From Actinomadura sp. DC4 (GTDB lineage Bacteria > Actinomycetota > Actinomycetes > Streptosporangiales > Streptosporangiaceae), in assembly GCF_030406325.1 (NCBI RefSeq), contig NZ_JAUEQY010000004.1, forward strand, positions 396,736 to 460,735: a DNA stretch of 64,000 nucleotides. Reading direction: 5' to 3'. A program made the position numbers and the translations under genes. Below, one piece after another: positions 32,399 through 40,176 of this stretch (positions within the stretch are counted from its first letter, which is position 1; every line of letters starts with the position of its first letter). The notes below the pieces were generated by a model, which searched no databases, was not told the origin of the DNA, and worked only from the letters and a program-made list of their open reading frames with translations.

Positions 32399-33286
32399 AT
32401 GGTCGTTCCCGACCCCCGGCGGCAGCGGACCGCCCGGCGCACCCTGCTCGGCGTGGTGGCCGCGCTCTTCGTCGCGATGCTCATGTACAAGATCCTCAAG
32501 GCCGGGCACCTCGAGCAGACCGCGCTGTTCTACGTCGGGATCCCGGCGCTCATCGCGCTCACGGTCGTGGCGACCGCCCGGCCGCGCTCCACGTTCGGCG
32601 CGAACATGGTCACCATCACGATCGGGCTCGCGCTGGCCGGGCCGCTGCTCAACGAGGGCATGGTCTGCCTGGTCGTCGCGGCACCGCTGTTCTACCTGTG
32701 CGGCGCGGTCGTGGGCGTGATCGCCGACGCGGTCCGCAAGCACAGGGGCATGCAGGCACTGCTGGTCATCCCGCTGCTGCTCAGCGCCGAGGGCGCGGTG
32801 ACCTCACTTCCGCGCGGGGGCGAAGTGACGGTCACCCGGAACGCTCCGGCCGGCACCGATCTGGACCGGGCACTGGCGGCCGCGCCGGTGTTCGGTCCGG
32901 TTCGGTCGCCGCTGCTGCGGCTCAAGTTCCCCAAGCCCGTACGGGCCGAGGGCTCCGGCCTCGAACCGGGCGCCACCCGGCACATCGACTTCACCCCGCG
33001 TAGGTCGCTGGGCATCGGCGCCAGGCCGACGCCCCGCTCGATGGACCTCACGGTCGTCCGGCGCGCCCCCGGCCTCGCGGTGTTCGCGGTCAGCCGCGAC
33101 ACCACGCTCGCCCGGTGGCTCCGGTTCACCGAGGCGGAGTTCCGCTGGCAGGGGACCCGGCTGTCCGTGACCCTCCGGTATCGCAGGACGTTCGATCCCG
33201 CCTGGTACTTCGGCCCGGTCCAGCACTACGGCATGCGGGAGGCCGCCGCCTACCTCGCCGAGACCTTCACCGGGAGAGCCGGGTGA
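32399..33286 (+). CDS. Membrane protein of unknown function with soluble C-terminal domain
   Basis: This 295-aa protein has an Arg-rich start followed by about four hydrophobic segments (residues about 15-125). A soluble part ends with VQHYGMREAAAYLAETFTG, which may be a beta-rich lipid- or polyketide-binding fold; I do not recognise a family. ATG 32399 is chosen because GAGGTGG precedes it by 6 nt; an in-frame ATG at 32387 lacks such a site. It starts 24 nt from a TetR palindrome. It overlaps the next gene in GTGA, so the two are coupled and probably act together at the membrane. Function unknown. Confidence 0.75.
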   Translation: MVVPDPRRQRTARRTLLGVVAALFVAMLMYKILKAGHLEQTALFYVGIPALIALTVVATARPRSTFGANMVTITIGLALAGPLLNEGMVCLVVAAPLFYLCGAVVGVIADAVRKHRGMQALLVIPLLLSAEGAVTSLPRGGEVTVTRNAPAGTDLDRALAAAPVFGPVRSPLLRLKFPKPVRAEGSGLEPGATRHIDFTPRRSLGIGARPTPRSMDLTVVRRAPGLAVFAVSRDTTLARWLRFTEAEFRWQGTRLSVTLRYRRTFDPAWYFGPVQHYGMREAAAYLAETFTGRAG

Positions 33287-34542
33287 CGGCGCTGGTCCGC
33301 GCGGTCGGCCTCTTCGGCCCGGTCCTCGCCGTCATGGTGATGCTCCGGCACCGTACGCCCGGACGGCGGGAGATCGCCGCGCTGATCCTCGGCTGCGGAT
33401 GGAACCTGCTGGCGCTCGCCGGGGTCAACGCCGTCGCCCTCCGCGCCGGGTGGTGGTCGTACGCGGCCGAGGGCGGCGTCGTCGCGGGCGTACCGGTCGA
33501 CCTGCTGCTCGGCTGGGCGGTCCTGTGGGGCGGCGTCGGGGTGCTGGCGCTGCGCCGGTCGTCGCTGTTCCTCGTCGCGGCGCTCGCAGTGTGGTTCGAC
33601 CTCGCCGTGATGCCTATGGGCGAGCCGGTGGTGCGGCTGGGCGATACGTGGCTGATCGGGGAGACGGCCGCGGTCACCGTCGCCCTGGTGCCCGGGCTGC
33701 TGCTGGGCCGGTGGACCGCCGAGGGCCGCCGCCTCATGACGCGGGTGGCGATGCAGGGCGTGCTGGCCATGGGCCTGATGGTCGTCCTGCCGGTCGCTCT
33801 GAGCGGGGTGCCCGCCCGTCCCGGCTGGACGCTGGGCCTGGTCGTCCAGCTTTCGACCGTGCCCGCGGCGCTGGTCGCCGCGGCGGTGGGGGAGTTCGCC
33901 CGGACGGGAGGGGGGACGCCGCTGCCGTACGACCCGCCGGTCCGCCTGGTGACGTCCGGCCCGTACGCCTATGTCCGCAATCCGATGCAGACCGGGATGA
34001 CCGCCGCGTACCTGCTCCTGGGCGTCCTCGAGCCGCGGTTCCTCGCCGGCGCCGTCGTGGCCGTCGCGTACGGCGCGGGCCTGGCCGCCTGGCACGAGGA
34101 CGCCCAGCTGCGCGGGCTGCACGGCGAGGCGTGGACCCGCTACCGGTCGGCCGTCCGGCCCTGGCTGCCGAGGAGACGTCCGCATGCGGGAACACCGGCG
34201 GCCGTCGTCTGGATCGCGGGCGGCTGCGACCGTTGCGCCCCGGTCGCCGGCTGGATCGTCAGGCGGGCACCGGTCGCCCTGACCGTACGCGCCGCCGAGA
34301 GCCACCCCACCGGCCTGCGGCGGATGACGTACGAGCGATCCGACGGCGTACGCGCCGAGGGCGTCGCCGCCTGGGCGCACGCGGCCGGGCACCTGCACCT
34401 CGGCTGGGCGCTGGCCGGCTGGATCCTGCTGCTGCCGGGCCTCCGTCATTTCACCCAACTGTGCGCCGACACCTTCGGCGCGGGCCCGGCCCTCACGCCG
34501 GTCGGATCAGCGGCGGGAACCCGGTACCGGCGCCAAGGGTAG
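33283..34542 (+). CDS. Membrane methyltransferase (ICMT/PEMT-like) fused to a CxxC thioredoxin-like tail
   Basis: This 419-aa protein has six or more hydrophobic segments in residues 1-215. A PEMT/isoprenylcysteine methyltransferase core follows: VTSGPYAYVRNPMQTG, then AWHEDAQLRGLHGEAWTRY, where Glu-Asp and the following helix bind S-adenosylmethionine. After residue 300 comes a separate domain starting VVWIAGGCDRCAPVAGWIV, resembling DUF393/DCC thiol-disulfide proteins with a CxxC. I do not know this fusion. GTG 33283 overlaps the preceding stop. As the second gene of a TetR-controlled pair it may methylate a lipid or quinone-like ligand. The methyltransferase family is well supported; the tail is less certain. 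Confidence 0.75.
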   Translation: MTALVRAVGLFGPVLAVMVMLRHRTPGRREIAALILGCGWNLLALAGVNAVALRAGWWSYAAEGGVVAGVPVDLLLGWAVLWGGVGVLALRRSSLFLVAALAVWFDLAVMPMGEPVVRLGDTWLIGETAAVTVALVPGLLLGRWTAEGRRLMTRVAMQGVLAMGLMVVLPVALSGVPARPGWTLGLVVQLSTVPAALVAAAVGEFARTGGGTPLPYDPPVRLVTSGPYAYVRNPMQTGMTAAYLLLGVLEPRFLAGAVVAVAYGAGLAAWHEDAQLRGLHGEAWTRYRSAVRPWLPRRRPHAGTPAAVVWIAGGCDRCAPVAGWIVRRAPVALTVRAAESHPTGLRRMTYERSDGVRAEGVAAWAHAAGHLHLGWALAGWILLLPGLRHFTQLCADTFGAGPALTPVGSAAGTRYRRQG

Positions 34543-34562
34543 CCGGTAACATTCTGCCGGCC

Positions 34563-34676
34563 ATGGCACGGCGAGCCCGCGAGGCGGTTGAGCGCGAGCC
34601 CCTGCGGTTCTACGAAAGCGGCCCACTCGGCGCCATCGCGCACATCCGTACGGACCGGTCGGGCCCGCGAGAGTGA
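34563..34676 (+). CDS. Candidate 37-aa small protein
   Basis: A short frame from ATG 34563 to TGA 34676 encodes a basic peptide beginning [20 protein letters not shown]. It lies alone in the gap between the methyltransferase and the Dxs-like gene. No strong ribosome site or family is visible, so it may be chance. Confidence 0.25.
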   Translation: MARRAREAVEREPLRFYESGPLGAIAHIRTDRSGPRE

Positions 34677-34705
34677 CCGGACCAATCATGGAGGAGGCCC
34701 TCCCC

Positions 34706-35350
34706 ATGGGCATCATGACGTCGATCCGCGGACCGCGGGACCTGAAGGCGCTCGACGGCGACCAGCTGTCCCGGCTGTCGGAGGAGATCAGGGCGTTCCT
34801 GGCCGACGCCGCGGCCCGTACCGGCGGACCCCTGGGCCCGAACCTCGGGATGGTCGAACTCACCGTCGCCCTGCACCGGGTCTTCGACGCGCCACGGGAC
34901 CGGATCGTCTTCGACACCGGCCACCAGAGCCACGTGCACGAGCTGCTGGCCGGGCGTCAGGACCGGAAGAGCGGCCCGTCCCACGACGGCGCCGCGAACC
35001 GGCGGACCGCGCTCGGCTGGGCCGACGGCCTCGCCAAGGCCGCCCGTGACCGCTCCCACGTCGTCGCGGTGACCGGCGGCACGGCCTGGGAGGCGCTCGA
35101 CGGCCTCGCCGGGGACGACCGGCCGCTCGTGATCGTCGTCAACGACGGCGGCGGCTCCTCCCATCCGGTAGGGCAGGACCTGCGATACCTCGGCCCGGTC
35201 GACGGCCACGACGTCACCGCCGTCGAGGCCGCGCTACGCCGGGCGAAGGACCTGCCCGGCCCGGTCGTCGTCCACTGCGTCACCGAGAAGGGCCGCGAAC
35301 GACCCGGCGCCGACGGACACGCGGCGACGCCGCCAGGAGGCCTCTCATGA
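34706..35350 (+). CDS. Truncated Dxs-like protein (thiamine-diphosphate fold, likely inactive)
   Basis: This 214-aa protein follows the N-terminal third of 1-deoxy-D-xylulose-5-phosphate synthase: [58 protein letters not shown] and [20 protein letters not shown]. Full Dxs has about 620 residues. Here the middle is shortened and the cofactor motif GDGALTGGMAWEAL is reduced to TGGTAWEAL, without the Asp that holds Mg-ThDP. The pyrimidine and C-terminal domains are absent. Catalysis as Dxs is therefore unlikely. ATG 34706 follows GAGGAGG by 8 nt, so it is still well translated. It overlaps the rRNA methyltransferase start in ATGA. A regulatory or decoy role is speculation. Confidence 0.75.
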   Translation: MGIMTSIRGPRDLKALDGDQLSRLSEEIRAFLADAAARTGGPLGPNLGMVELTVALHRVFDAPRDRIVFDTGHQSHVHELLAGRQDRKSGPSHDGAANRRTALGWADGLAKAARDRSHVVAVTGGTAWEALDGLAGDDRPLVIVVNDGGGSSHPVGQDLRYLGPVDGHDVTAVEAALRRAKDLPGPVVVHCVTEKGRERPGADGHAATPPGGLS

Positions 35351-36132
35351 GCCGGGTCGGCACGCGCAACGCGCGGTTTCAGCAGTGGGAGGCTCTGCTC
35401 TCCAACCGGACCAAGCGCAACCGCAGCGGGGAGTTCCTCGTCCAGGGCGTACGGCCGATCACCCTCGCCGCCGAGCACGGCCGGCCGATCCGGGCGCTCC
35501 TGTACGCCTCCGGGCGGCGGCTGTCGGACTGGGCCGAGGCCATGCTGCGCGACACCGGTGCCGAGCGGGTCGAGATGGCACCCGAGCTGCTCGCCGAGCT
35601 GGCCGGCAAGGACGACGCCGAGCTCGTCGCGGTGGCCGCGCTGCCGCCGGACGACCTGGACCGCATCACGCCCGGCGGCCCGGTGATCGTCTTCGACCGG
35701 CCCAGCGACCCCGGCAACATCGGCACCGTCGTACGCTCCGCCGACGCGTTCGGCGCCTCCGGCGTGATCGTGACCGGGCACGCCGCCGACGTCTACGACC
35801 CCAAGGCGGTACGCGCCAGCACCGGCTCGCTGTTCGCCGTGCCGGTCGTCCGCGTGTCCTCGCCCGGGGACGTCGTCGCGTGGGCCCGCGCCGCGGACAT
35901 CCGGATCATCGGCACGGACGAGACCGGAACACACGACATCTTCCGCCGCGATCTGGGCGGTCCGGTGCTGATAGTGATCGGCAACGAGACCCGCGGGATG
36001 TCCGCCGCGTGGCTGGCTGCCTGCGACGAGACCGTGCGGATCCCCATCGGCGGGGCGGCCAGTTCGCTCAACGCCGCGGCCGCCGCGACGGTGCTCCTGT
36101 ACGAGGCCGCGCGACAGCGTGAAGAAAAATAA
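35347..36132 (+). CDS. TrmH/SpoU-family RNA 2'-O-methyltransferase
   Basis: This 261-aa SPOUT enzyme transfers methyl from S-adenosylmethionine to a ribose 2'-OH in tRNA or rRNA. SpoU motifs are clear: [19 protein letters not shown] (motif 1), [10 protein letters not shown] (motif 2) and [20 protein letters not shown] (motif 3), which form the knot. The N-terminal part resembles the RNA-binding substrate domain of TrmH-like antibiotic-resistance methyltransferases. ATG 35347 overlaps the Dxs-like stop. It lies directly upstream of the whiB7 promoter, a ribosome-stress locus, which is suggestive but not proof of a link. The specific nucleotide target is not deducible. Confidence 0.88.
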   Translation: MSRVGTRNARFQQWEALLSNRTKRNRSGEFLVQGVRPITLAAEHGRPIRALLYASGRRLSDWAEAMLRDTGAERVEMAPELLAELAGKDDAELVAVAALPPDDLDRITPGGPVIVFDRPSDPGNIGTVVRSADAFGASGVIVTGHAADVYDPKAVRASTGSLFAVPVVRVSSPGDVVAWARAADIRIIGTDETGTHDIFRRDLGGPVLIVIGNETRGMSAAWLAACDETVRIPIGGAASSLNAAAAATVLLYEAARQREEK

Positions 36133-36142
36133 GAAATCGCAG

Positions 36143-36184
36143 GTGAAAAATACGTTGCCCACATCGGGGAAGCGATCGTACGCT
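36143..36184 (+). promoter_or_regulatory. whiB7 promoter with upstream AT-rich box
   Basis: TTGCCC at 36155-36160 and TACGCT at 36179-36184 are spaced 18 nt. Immediately upstream lies GTGAAAAATAC, an A-rich run. WhiB7 is known to activate its own promoter through an AT-hook that contacts such an AT-rich box next to -35, so this is the expected autoregulatory site. Confidence 0.7.
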
Positions 36185-36202
36185 TCTCGCGAGCACATGA
36201 CG

Positions 36203-36223
36203 GACCCCTCCCTCAGAGGGGTC
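36203..36223 (+). promoter_or_regulatory. Stem-loop near the 5' end of the whiB7 leader
   Basis: GACCCCTC (36203-36210) pairs with GAGGGGTC (36216-36223) around a 5-nt loop, about 15-20 nt after the predicted transcription start. Confidence 0.5.
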
Positions 36224-36458
36224 TCCGGACGAGAGAGGCGGTGGCAGTCCTGTGAGTAACGACTTCGGTTCCTCGGCTTGGGCCGCCGCATGCCCGCGTA
36301 CGGCTGTGCTGTCCCCGCGTCGCGTCACGCTTCTCGGTGCCACGTCCCTCTATGGGCGCGTGCGACCTGATGGCGTGGAAAAGCGGGTGGAGCAGCATGT
36401 CTTCGCCAAGTCCGCTGCTGTTCTGAGCAATGCCCAGGTCGAGGACACCGGCATCCGC

Positions 36459-36497
36459 ATGTCGCTGGGTCCGCCCCCCTGGAGACCGCCAGAGTGA
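36459..36497 (+). CDS. Candidate regulatory upstream ORF in the whiB7 leader
   Basis: ATG 36459 begins a 12-residue peptide, MSLGPPPWRPPE, ending 20 nt before the attenuator hairpin. Its Pro-Pro-Pro stretch would stall ribosomes easily, which suits a sensor of slowed translation. The same frame is open from GTG 36252, and another short frame (MSSPSPLLF, 36397-36426) lies nearby, so the true leader peptide is uncertain. Confidence 0.4.
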   Translation: MSLGPPPWRPPE

Positions 36498-36516
36498 GAG
36501 CTCTGAGCAGGCCTCC

Positions 36517-36558
36517 AGGCCGCGGATCCCATACCCGGGAACCGCGGCCTTTTTCTTT
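36517..36558 (+). terminator. Attenuator (intrinsic terminator) in the whiB7 leader
   Basis: AGGCCGCGG (36517-36525) pairs perfectly with CCGCGGCCT (36542-36550), followed by TTTTCTTT. This is the only hairpin with a clear U-tract I found in the window. It ends 11 nt before the whiB7 GTG, so read-through would be needed for expression. Antibiotic-controlled attenuation of whiB7 is known in mycobacteria and Streptomyces. Confidence 0.85.
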
Positions 36559-36569
36559 GGAGCAACACC

Positions 36570-36899
36570 GTGTTCGGCAAACACCACACCGAGCCAAACG
36601 AGATCGAATCGAGAAAGGGGGTGGAGACCTTGGGCCTCGCACTCACCGCGATCAGCGAGAACCTTGATCTTCCTTGTCGGAACGAGCCCGAGCTTTTCTT
36701 CGCCGAGTCGCCCCAGGACGTCGAGCTGGCCAAGGCGCTCTGCGCCGAGTGCCCGATCCGGCGTGCCTGCCTCGCCGGCGCCACCGAGCGCCGCGAGCCG
36801 TGGGGTGTCTGGGGTGGAGAGCTCTTCATCCGTGGCGTCGTCGTTCCCCGCAAGCGCCCGCGCGGCCGTCCGCGCAAGAACGCCGAGGTAGCGGCATGA
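36570..36899 (+). CDS. whiB7: WhiB7-type iron-sulfur transcription factor
   Basis: This 109-aa protein has the four WhiB cysteines (Cys36, 58, 61, 67: C-x21-C-x2-C-x5-C) that hold a 4Fe-4S cluster. The G(V/I)WGG turn follows in EPWGVWGGELF, and the AT-hook RGRPRK near the C-terminus identifies the WhiB7/WblC subclass. WhiB7 binds sigma-A and activates ribosome-targeting antibiotic resistance genes. GTG 36570 is chosen because GGAG lies 7 nt upstream, right behind the attenuator; TTG 36630 would give a 90-residue form. It sits beside the ABC1 kinase as in mycobacteria. Long leader, terminator and promoter box predict induction by translation inhibitors. Confidence 0.95.
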   Translation: MFGKHHTEPNEIESRKGVETLGLALTAISENLDLPCRNEPELFFAESPQDVELAKALCAECPIRRACLAGATERREPWGVWGGELFIRGVVVPRKRPRGRPRKNAEVAA

Positions 36900-37105
36900 C
36901 GCCCCGGCCGACCGAGACCGTACACATCGAGAAAGAGCAGCCGATGAGCTTGCTGAGCATAGAACTGTCCCAGGAACGAATACGCGAGGCCGAGCGTGAA
37001 GTGGCACGCCGGCGCGGCATGGCCCAGGCGCGGGCCGCGCGCCGGGCCCGGCGTGACGCCGAGCTGACCGCCTCGCGTCTCAGGCGCCTGCTGACCATGC
37101 GCTGA
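36896..37105 (+). CDS. Small basic helical protein coupled to whiB7
   Basis: This 69-aa frame overlaps the whiB7 stop in ATGA, so it is probably translated with it. The product is mostly one charged helix: LSIELSQERIREAEREVARR followed by an Arg/Ala-rich stretch, with no Cys and no membrane segment. An internal ATG at 36944 (MSLLSIELSQ) is an alternative start. I do not recognise a family. Being the only gene before a strong terminator in the whiB7 transcript, it may assist WhiB7 or ribosome stress responses. That role is inference. Confidence 0.65.
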   Translation: MTPRPTETVHIEKEQPMSLLSIELSQERIREAEREVARRRGMAQARAARRARRDAELTASRLRRLLTMR

Positions 37106-37140
37106 CGGCCCCCACACAACCGGAACCAGACCAACACGGA

Positions 37141-37174
37141 AGGAACCCCCGGCACCACACTGCCGGGGGTTCCT
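37141..37174 (+). terminator. Terminator of the whiB7 transcript
   Basis: AGGAACCCCCGGCA (37141-37154) pairs perfectly over 14 bp with 37161-37174 around a 6-nt loop. The following 176 bp up to 37350 hold no gene I can support. Confidence 0.85.
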
Positions 37175-37350
37175 GTCGTCTCGGGGACGCCGCCCGCGAG
37201 AGACGACGACGAAATCGTGCGTGCGACGCCGCCGGTGGTTGGGATGTCCTGGTCGAGGCAACGCATTGACCAATGTGGCCGCGTTTCGTCCACGCCGGGG
37301 CGGTCGATCGGTGATGCTAGGAGTGAGGCCGACAGAGGGGAACACCGGGC

Positions 37351-37503
37351 ATGGTCAGCTGTTCGTCATGTGGAACCACCGCCGAGTCATCGCTCGGCTG
37401 GACCACGGATGTGACCGAGCGGGGCCTGCAGCACCTCTGTGACCGCTGCAGCAGGGACAACATCCGGTCGATCGAAGGCCGCCTCGACCCGACCTACTGG
37501 TAG
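37351..37503 (+). CDS. 50-aa zinc-ribbon protein
   Basis: ATG 37351 to TAG 37503 encodes MVSCSSCGTTAESSLGW then ERGLQHLCDRCSRDNIRSIE and a C-terminal DPTYW. Two CxxC pairs form a small zinc ribbon. I recall similar 50-60 aa proteins with the same CSxCG, CxRCxRxNxRSIEG and terminal W pattern as conserved hypotheticals in actinobacteria. An AGGGG site lies 10 nt upstream. It ends 10 bp before the convergent ABC1 kinase gene. It may bind nucleic acid or protein; function unknown. Confidence 0.8.
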   Translation: MVSCSSCGTTAESSLGWTTDVTERGLQHLCDRCSRDNIRSIEGRLDPTYW

Positions 37504-37513
37504 CCGCCGAAGA

Positions 37514-38845
37514 TCAGCTGGCGATCTCGTCGGTGGGGTCGTCGCCCGCGAAGCCCGGCACCCAGCGCAGCGCCTCGCCGCGGAACGGTCCCTCCGCCTC
37601 GAGCTGGCACAGCACGCCCGTGCCGGCGGCCACCACCCGATGGATCAGTACGTACGACGGCGGAAGGTTGAGCTGCCGTACGACGTTGGTCGGCCGCAGG
37701 TCGGTGACCCGGGCGAACTCCTGACGCAGCCACTCGCGCGAGAACTTGAACGTGTCCTCGATCAGCGGTTCGGCGATCGGCACGATGAACGACCGCAGCG
37801 ACTCGGCGTCGATCTCGACGCCCTCGCGGATGAAGCCCTCCTCGCGCAGGGCCTTCATGATCTGGTCGATGTCCAGCAGCGTGCCGATCCGCATGAGCAC
37901 GCCGATGCGGCGGTGGAAGCCGCCCGGCAGCCGGTCGACGGCGCCGAAGTCGATGACGCCGAGGCGCCCGTCGTCGAGCAGCCGGTAGTTGCCGGGGTGC
38001 GGGTCGGCGTGCAGCATGCCGCACCGCGCGGGGCCGGAGAACAGGAACCGGCAGTAGAGCAGGCCCGCGTGGTCCCGCTGCTCCTGCGTGCCGCCGGAGA
38101 TGATCGCCGACAGCGGGGTGCCGTCCATCCACTCGGTCACCAGCACGTCGCCGGACTGGTCGATGACCTGCGGGATGAAGAAGTCCGGGTCGTCGGCGTA
38201 CGCCTCGGCGAAGGCCTGCTGCGACTCCGCCTCGACGGTGTAGTCGAGCTCCTCGCGGACGCGTTCCCGCAGCTCGTCGAGCATCGACTTGGTGTCCAGG
38301 CCGGGGGCCAGGGCGGAGAAGAGCCGGCCCAGCCGCGCGAGCTGGTTGAAGTCGCTCAGCAGCGCCTGCCCGGCACCGGGGTACTGCACCTTGACCGCGA
38401 CGGTACGGCCGTCGTGCCAGACCGCCTTGTGCACCTGGCCGATCGAGGCCGCCGCGGCGGGCCGGTCGTCGAACTCGGCGAACAGCGACCGCCAGTCCTC
38501 GCCGAGTCCCTCGGACAGGACCCGGTGCACGGTACGGGCGGGCAGCGGCGGCGCCGCCTCCTGGAGGCGGGTGAGCGTGGCGCGGTACGGGCCGGCGATC
38601 TCCGGCGGCAGCGCGGCCTCGAAGATCGACAGCATCTGGCCGAGCTTCATCGCCCCGCCCTTGAGCTCGCCGAGCACCTTGAACAGCTGCTCGGCGGTCC
38701 GCTGCTGGATCTCGGCCGCGACGAGTTCGGCCGATTTACCGAACGTACGTTTGCCGACACCGAGCGCCGTCCGTCCGGCGAAGCCGATCGGGAGCGAGGC
38801 CAGCTTGGCTGAACGTGTCACGGCACGACGGGGGAGATCGCTCAT
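37514..38845 (-). CDS. ABC1/UbiB-family atypical kinase
   Basis: This 443-aa protein has the UbiB/ABC1 signature: the KxGQ motif in [11 protein letters not shown], the Ala-rich loop [12 protein letters not shown], the VAVKVQYPG lysine, [11 protein letters not shown] as catalytic loop and VIDFGAVD for metal binding. These kinase-like ATPases support prenyl-quinone metabolism and are membrane-associated. ATG 38845 ([16 protein letters not shown]) is chosen over 38869 because it matches the family start. Its neighbour whiB7 and the nearby uvrD2 recall the Rv3197 neighbourhood of M. tuberculosis, where the homologue is adjacent to whiB7. In a menaquinone-using actinobacterium its substrate is unknown. 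Confidence 0.92.
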   Translation of the reverse strand: MSDLPRRAVTRSAKLASLPIGFAGRTALGVGKRTFGKSAELVAAEIQQRTAEQLFKVLGELKGGAMKLGQMLSIFEAALPPEIAGPYRATLTRLQEAAPPLPARTVHRVLSEGLGEDWRSLFAEFDDRPAAAASIGQVHKAVWHDGRTVAVKVQYPGAGQALLSDFNQLARLGRLFSALAPGLDTKSMLDELRERVREELDYTVEAESQQAFAEAYADDPDFFIPQVIDQSGDVLVTEWMDGTPLSAIISGGTQEQRDHAGLLYCRFLFSGPARCGMLHADPHPGNYRLLDDGRLGVIDFGAVDRLPGGFHRRIGVLMRIGTLLDIDQIMKALREEGFIREGVEIDAESLRSFIVPIAEPLIEDTFKFSREWLRQEFARVTDLRPTNVVRQLNLPPSYVLIHRVVAAGTGVLCQLEAEGPFRGEALRWVPGFAGDDPTDEIAS

Positions 38846-38963
38846 TCGCCTACCTGCTCGATCGCGCATCCGCGAGGCTGCTGGGGACGTCCGTCCGGTC
38901 CGATCACGCCTTCATTGTCCGGGAGAGACGCGACACGTCTATAGCGAGAACCGCCAGATGTTG

Positions 38964-38975
38964 GGGACATGTCCC
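38964..38975. promoter_or_regulatory. 12-bp palindrome between divergent ABC1 kinase and enoyl-CoA hydratase genes
   Basis: GGGACATGTCCC is a perfect palindrome in a 282-bp divergent gap. It could bind a dimeric regulator. No known site is recognised. Confidence 0.35.
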
Positions 38976-39068
38976 TCTGAGCATAAATGACCTGGCCAAA
39001 CGAGTAAGTGTGTGCTTCCTCACTAGGTCTCCCGAGCGCCCCGGACGCGAGGACATTACCCTCCCGCC

Positions 39069-39131
39069 ATGAGCGAGCGAACAGGCGAGCACGGGCCCAC
39101 GGTCACACCTCCGGCGAAGGAGAGCGCATGA
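39069..39131 (+). CDS. Candidate 20-codon leader ORF overlapping the hydratase start
   Basis: ATG 39069 begins a 20-residue peptide whose TGA overlaps the hydratase ATG in ATGA. Its first residues (MSER) repeat those of the hydratase. It may couple translation or be chance. Confidence 0.35.
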   Translation: MSERTGEHGPTVTPPAKESA

Positions 39132-39916
39132 GCGAACGGCTGCGAGTGGACCGGCGCCCGGAGGGGATCGTCGTGCTCACCCTCGACGACCCCGACCGGC
39201 GCAACGCGATGTCGGACACGATGACGGCGGCCTGGCGCGAGGTCGTCGCCGGCCTGCGCGAAGATCCCGAACTGCGCTGCGTGGTCGTGACCGGCGCCGG
39301 CAGCGCCTTCTCCTCGGGTGGCGACCTGACCTGGATCGCCGAGCGCGGTGAGGTCGAGGTCGCCCCGCTCCGTGACCACATGCTGGAGTTCTACCGGACC
39401 TGGCTGTCGATCCGGGACCTGGAGGTGCCGACCGTCGCCGCGGTCAACGGGGCCGCCGTCGGCGCCGGCCTGTGCCTCGCGCTGGCCTGTGACCTGCGTT
39501 ACGCCGCCGTCGACGCCAAGCTGGTCGCGCCCTTCACCCGCCTCGGCATCCACCCGGGCATGGCCGCGACCTACCTCCTGCCCGAGGCGGGCGGCCTGCC
39601 GCTGGCCCGAGAGATGCTCTTCACCGGCCGGGTGGTGACCGGGGCGCAGGCCGAGCGGTACGGGCTGGTCAACCGGGCGGTGCCCCGCGAGGACGTGCTC
39701 GGCGAGGCGCTCGGCGTCGCCGCGGAGATCGCGGCGCGGGCGCCGGTCGCGACGAGGCTGACCAAGGCGGCCCTGGCCGGCGGCGGGCCGCCGAGCCTGG
39801 AGGCGGCCCTGCGATGGGAGTCGCTCGCCCAGCCCGTGACCATGGCCTCGGCGGATCTGGCCGAGGGGATCGCCGCCCAGCGGGAGAAACGCGTCCCGAG
39901 GTTCACCGGCCGCTGA
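39128..39916 (+). CDS. Enoyl-CoA hydratase/isomerase (crotonase) family protein
   Basis: This 262-aa crotonase-fold enzyme acts on acyl-CoA esters. GSAFSSGGDLTWIA forms the first oxyanion-hole strand and AAVNGAAVGAGLCLALACDLRYAA the second. The usual catalytic Glu region near residues 130-140 is KLVAPFTRLGIHPGMAATYLLP. Active-site residues vary in this superfamily, so hydratase, isomerase or another reaction is possible. ATG 39128 follows GAAGGAGAGCGC. It lies alone, divergent from the ABC1 kinase and 260 bp from YgjP. Family secure; substrate unknown. Confidence 0.88.
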   Translation: MSERLRVDRRPEGIVVLTLDDPDRRNAMSDTMTAAWREVVAGLREDPELRCVVVTGAGSAFSSGGDLTWIAERGEVEVAPLRDHMLEFYRTWLSIRDLEVPTVAAVNGAAVGAGLCLALACDLRYAAVDAKLVAPFTRLGIHPGMAATYLLPEAGGLPLAREMLFTGRVVTGAQAERYGLVNRAVPREDVLGEALGVAAEIAARAPVATRLTKAALAGGGPPSLEAALRWESLAQPVTMASADLAEGIAAQREKRVPRFTGR

Positions 39917-40008
39917 AGTCCCGACGGGCCGGTCGCCGCCCTTCCCCAGCCGGGCACCGGTCCGTGCACCGACGGTAGGAGCCGGGTCCTCAGGAGCGCA
40001 ACGAGTCC

Positions 40009-40150
40009 TGTGGACGAGGCTGGGGACCTAGGTGGGGACGGCGCGGGGTGTCGCTGTGGACAGACTGCGTACAAGGATGTGGATAGCCCTGGGGATGAAT
40101 CAATTACCCCGGTTCTACCTGCATCGATGCGATCCACCCCCTGTGGAGAA
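40009..40150 (+). promoter_or_regulatory. Cluster of four DnaA-box-like sites
   Basis: Four 9-mers in one orientation each differ by one base from a DnaA box (TGTGGACAA or TGTGGATAA): TGTGGACGA at 40009, TGTGGACAG at 40055, TGTGGATAG at 40078 and TGTGGAGAA at 40142. An AT-rich patch (40090-40105) lies among them. This is too small for a chromosomal origin but could titrate DnaA or couple expression to replication. Confidence 0.4.
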
Positions 40151-40176
40151 AACAAAGTTTTCGGTACGGTGCTACG

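Noticed and set aside
36252..36497. 81-codon ORF as a full gene upstream of whiB7
   Set aside because: It lies in the leader between promoter and attenuator; only its last 13 codons are a plausible leader peptide.
40009..40150. Chromosomal replication origin
   Set aside because: No dnaA or dnaN, only four imperfect boxes and a small AT-rich patch.
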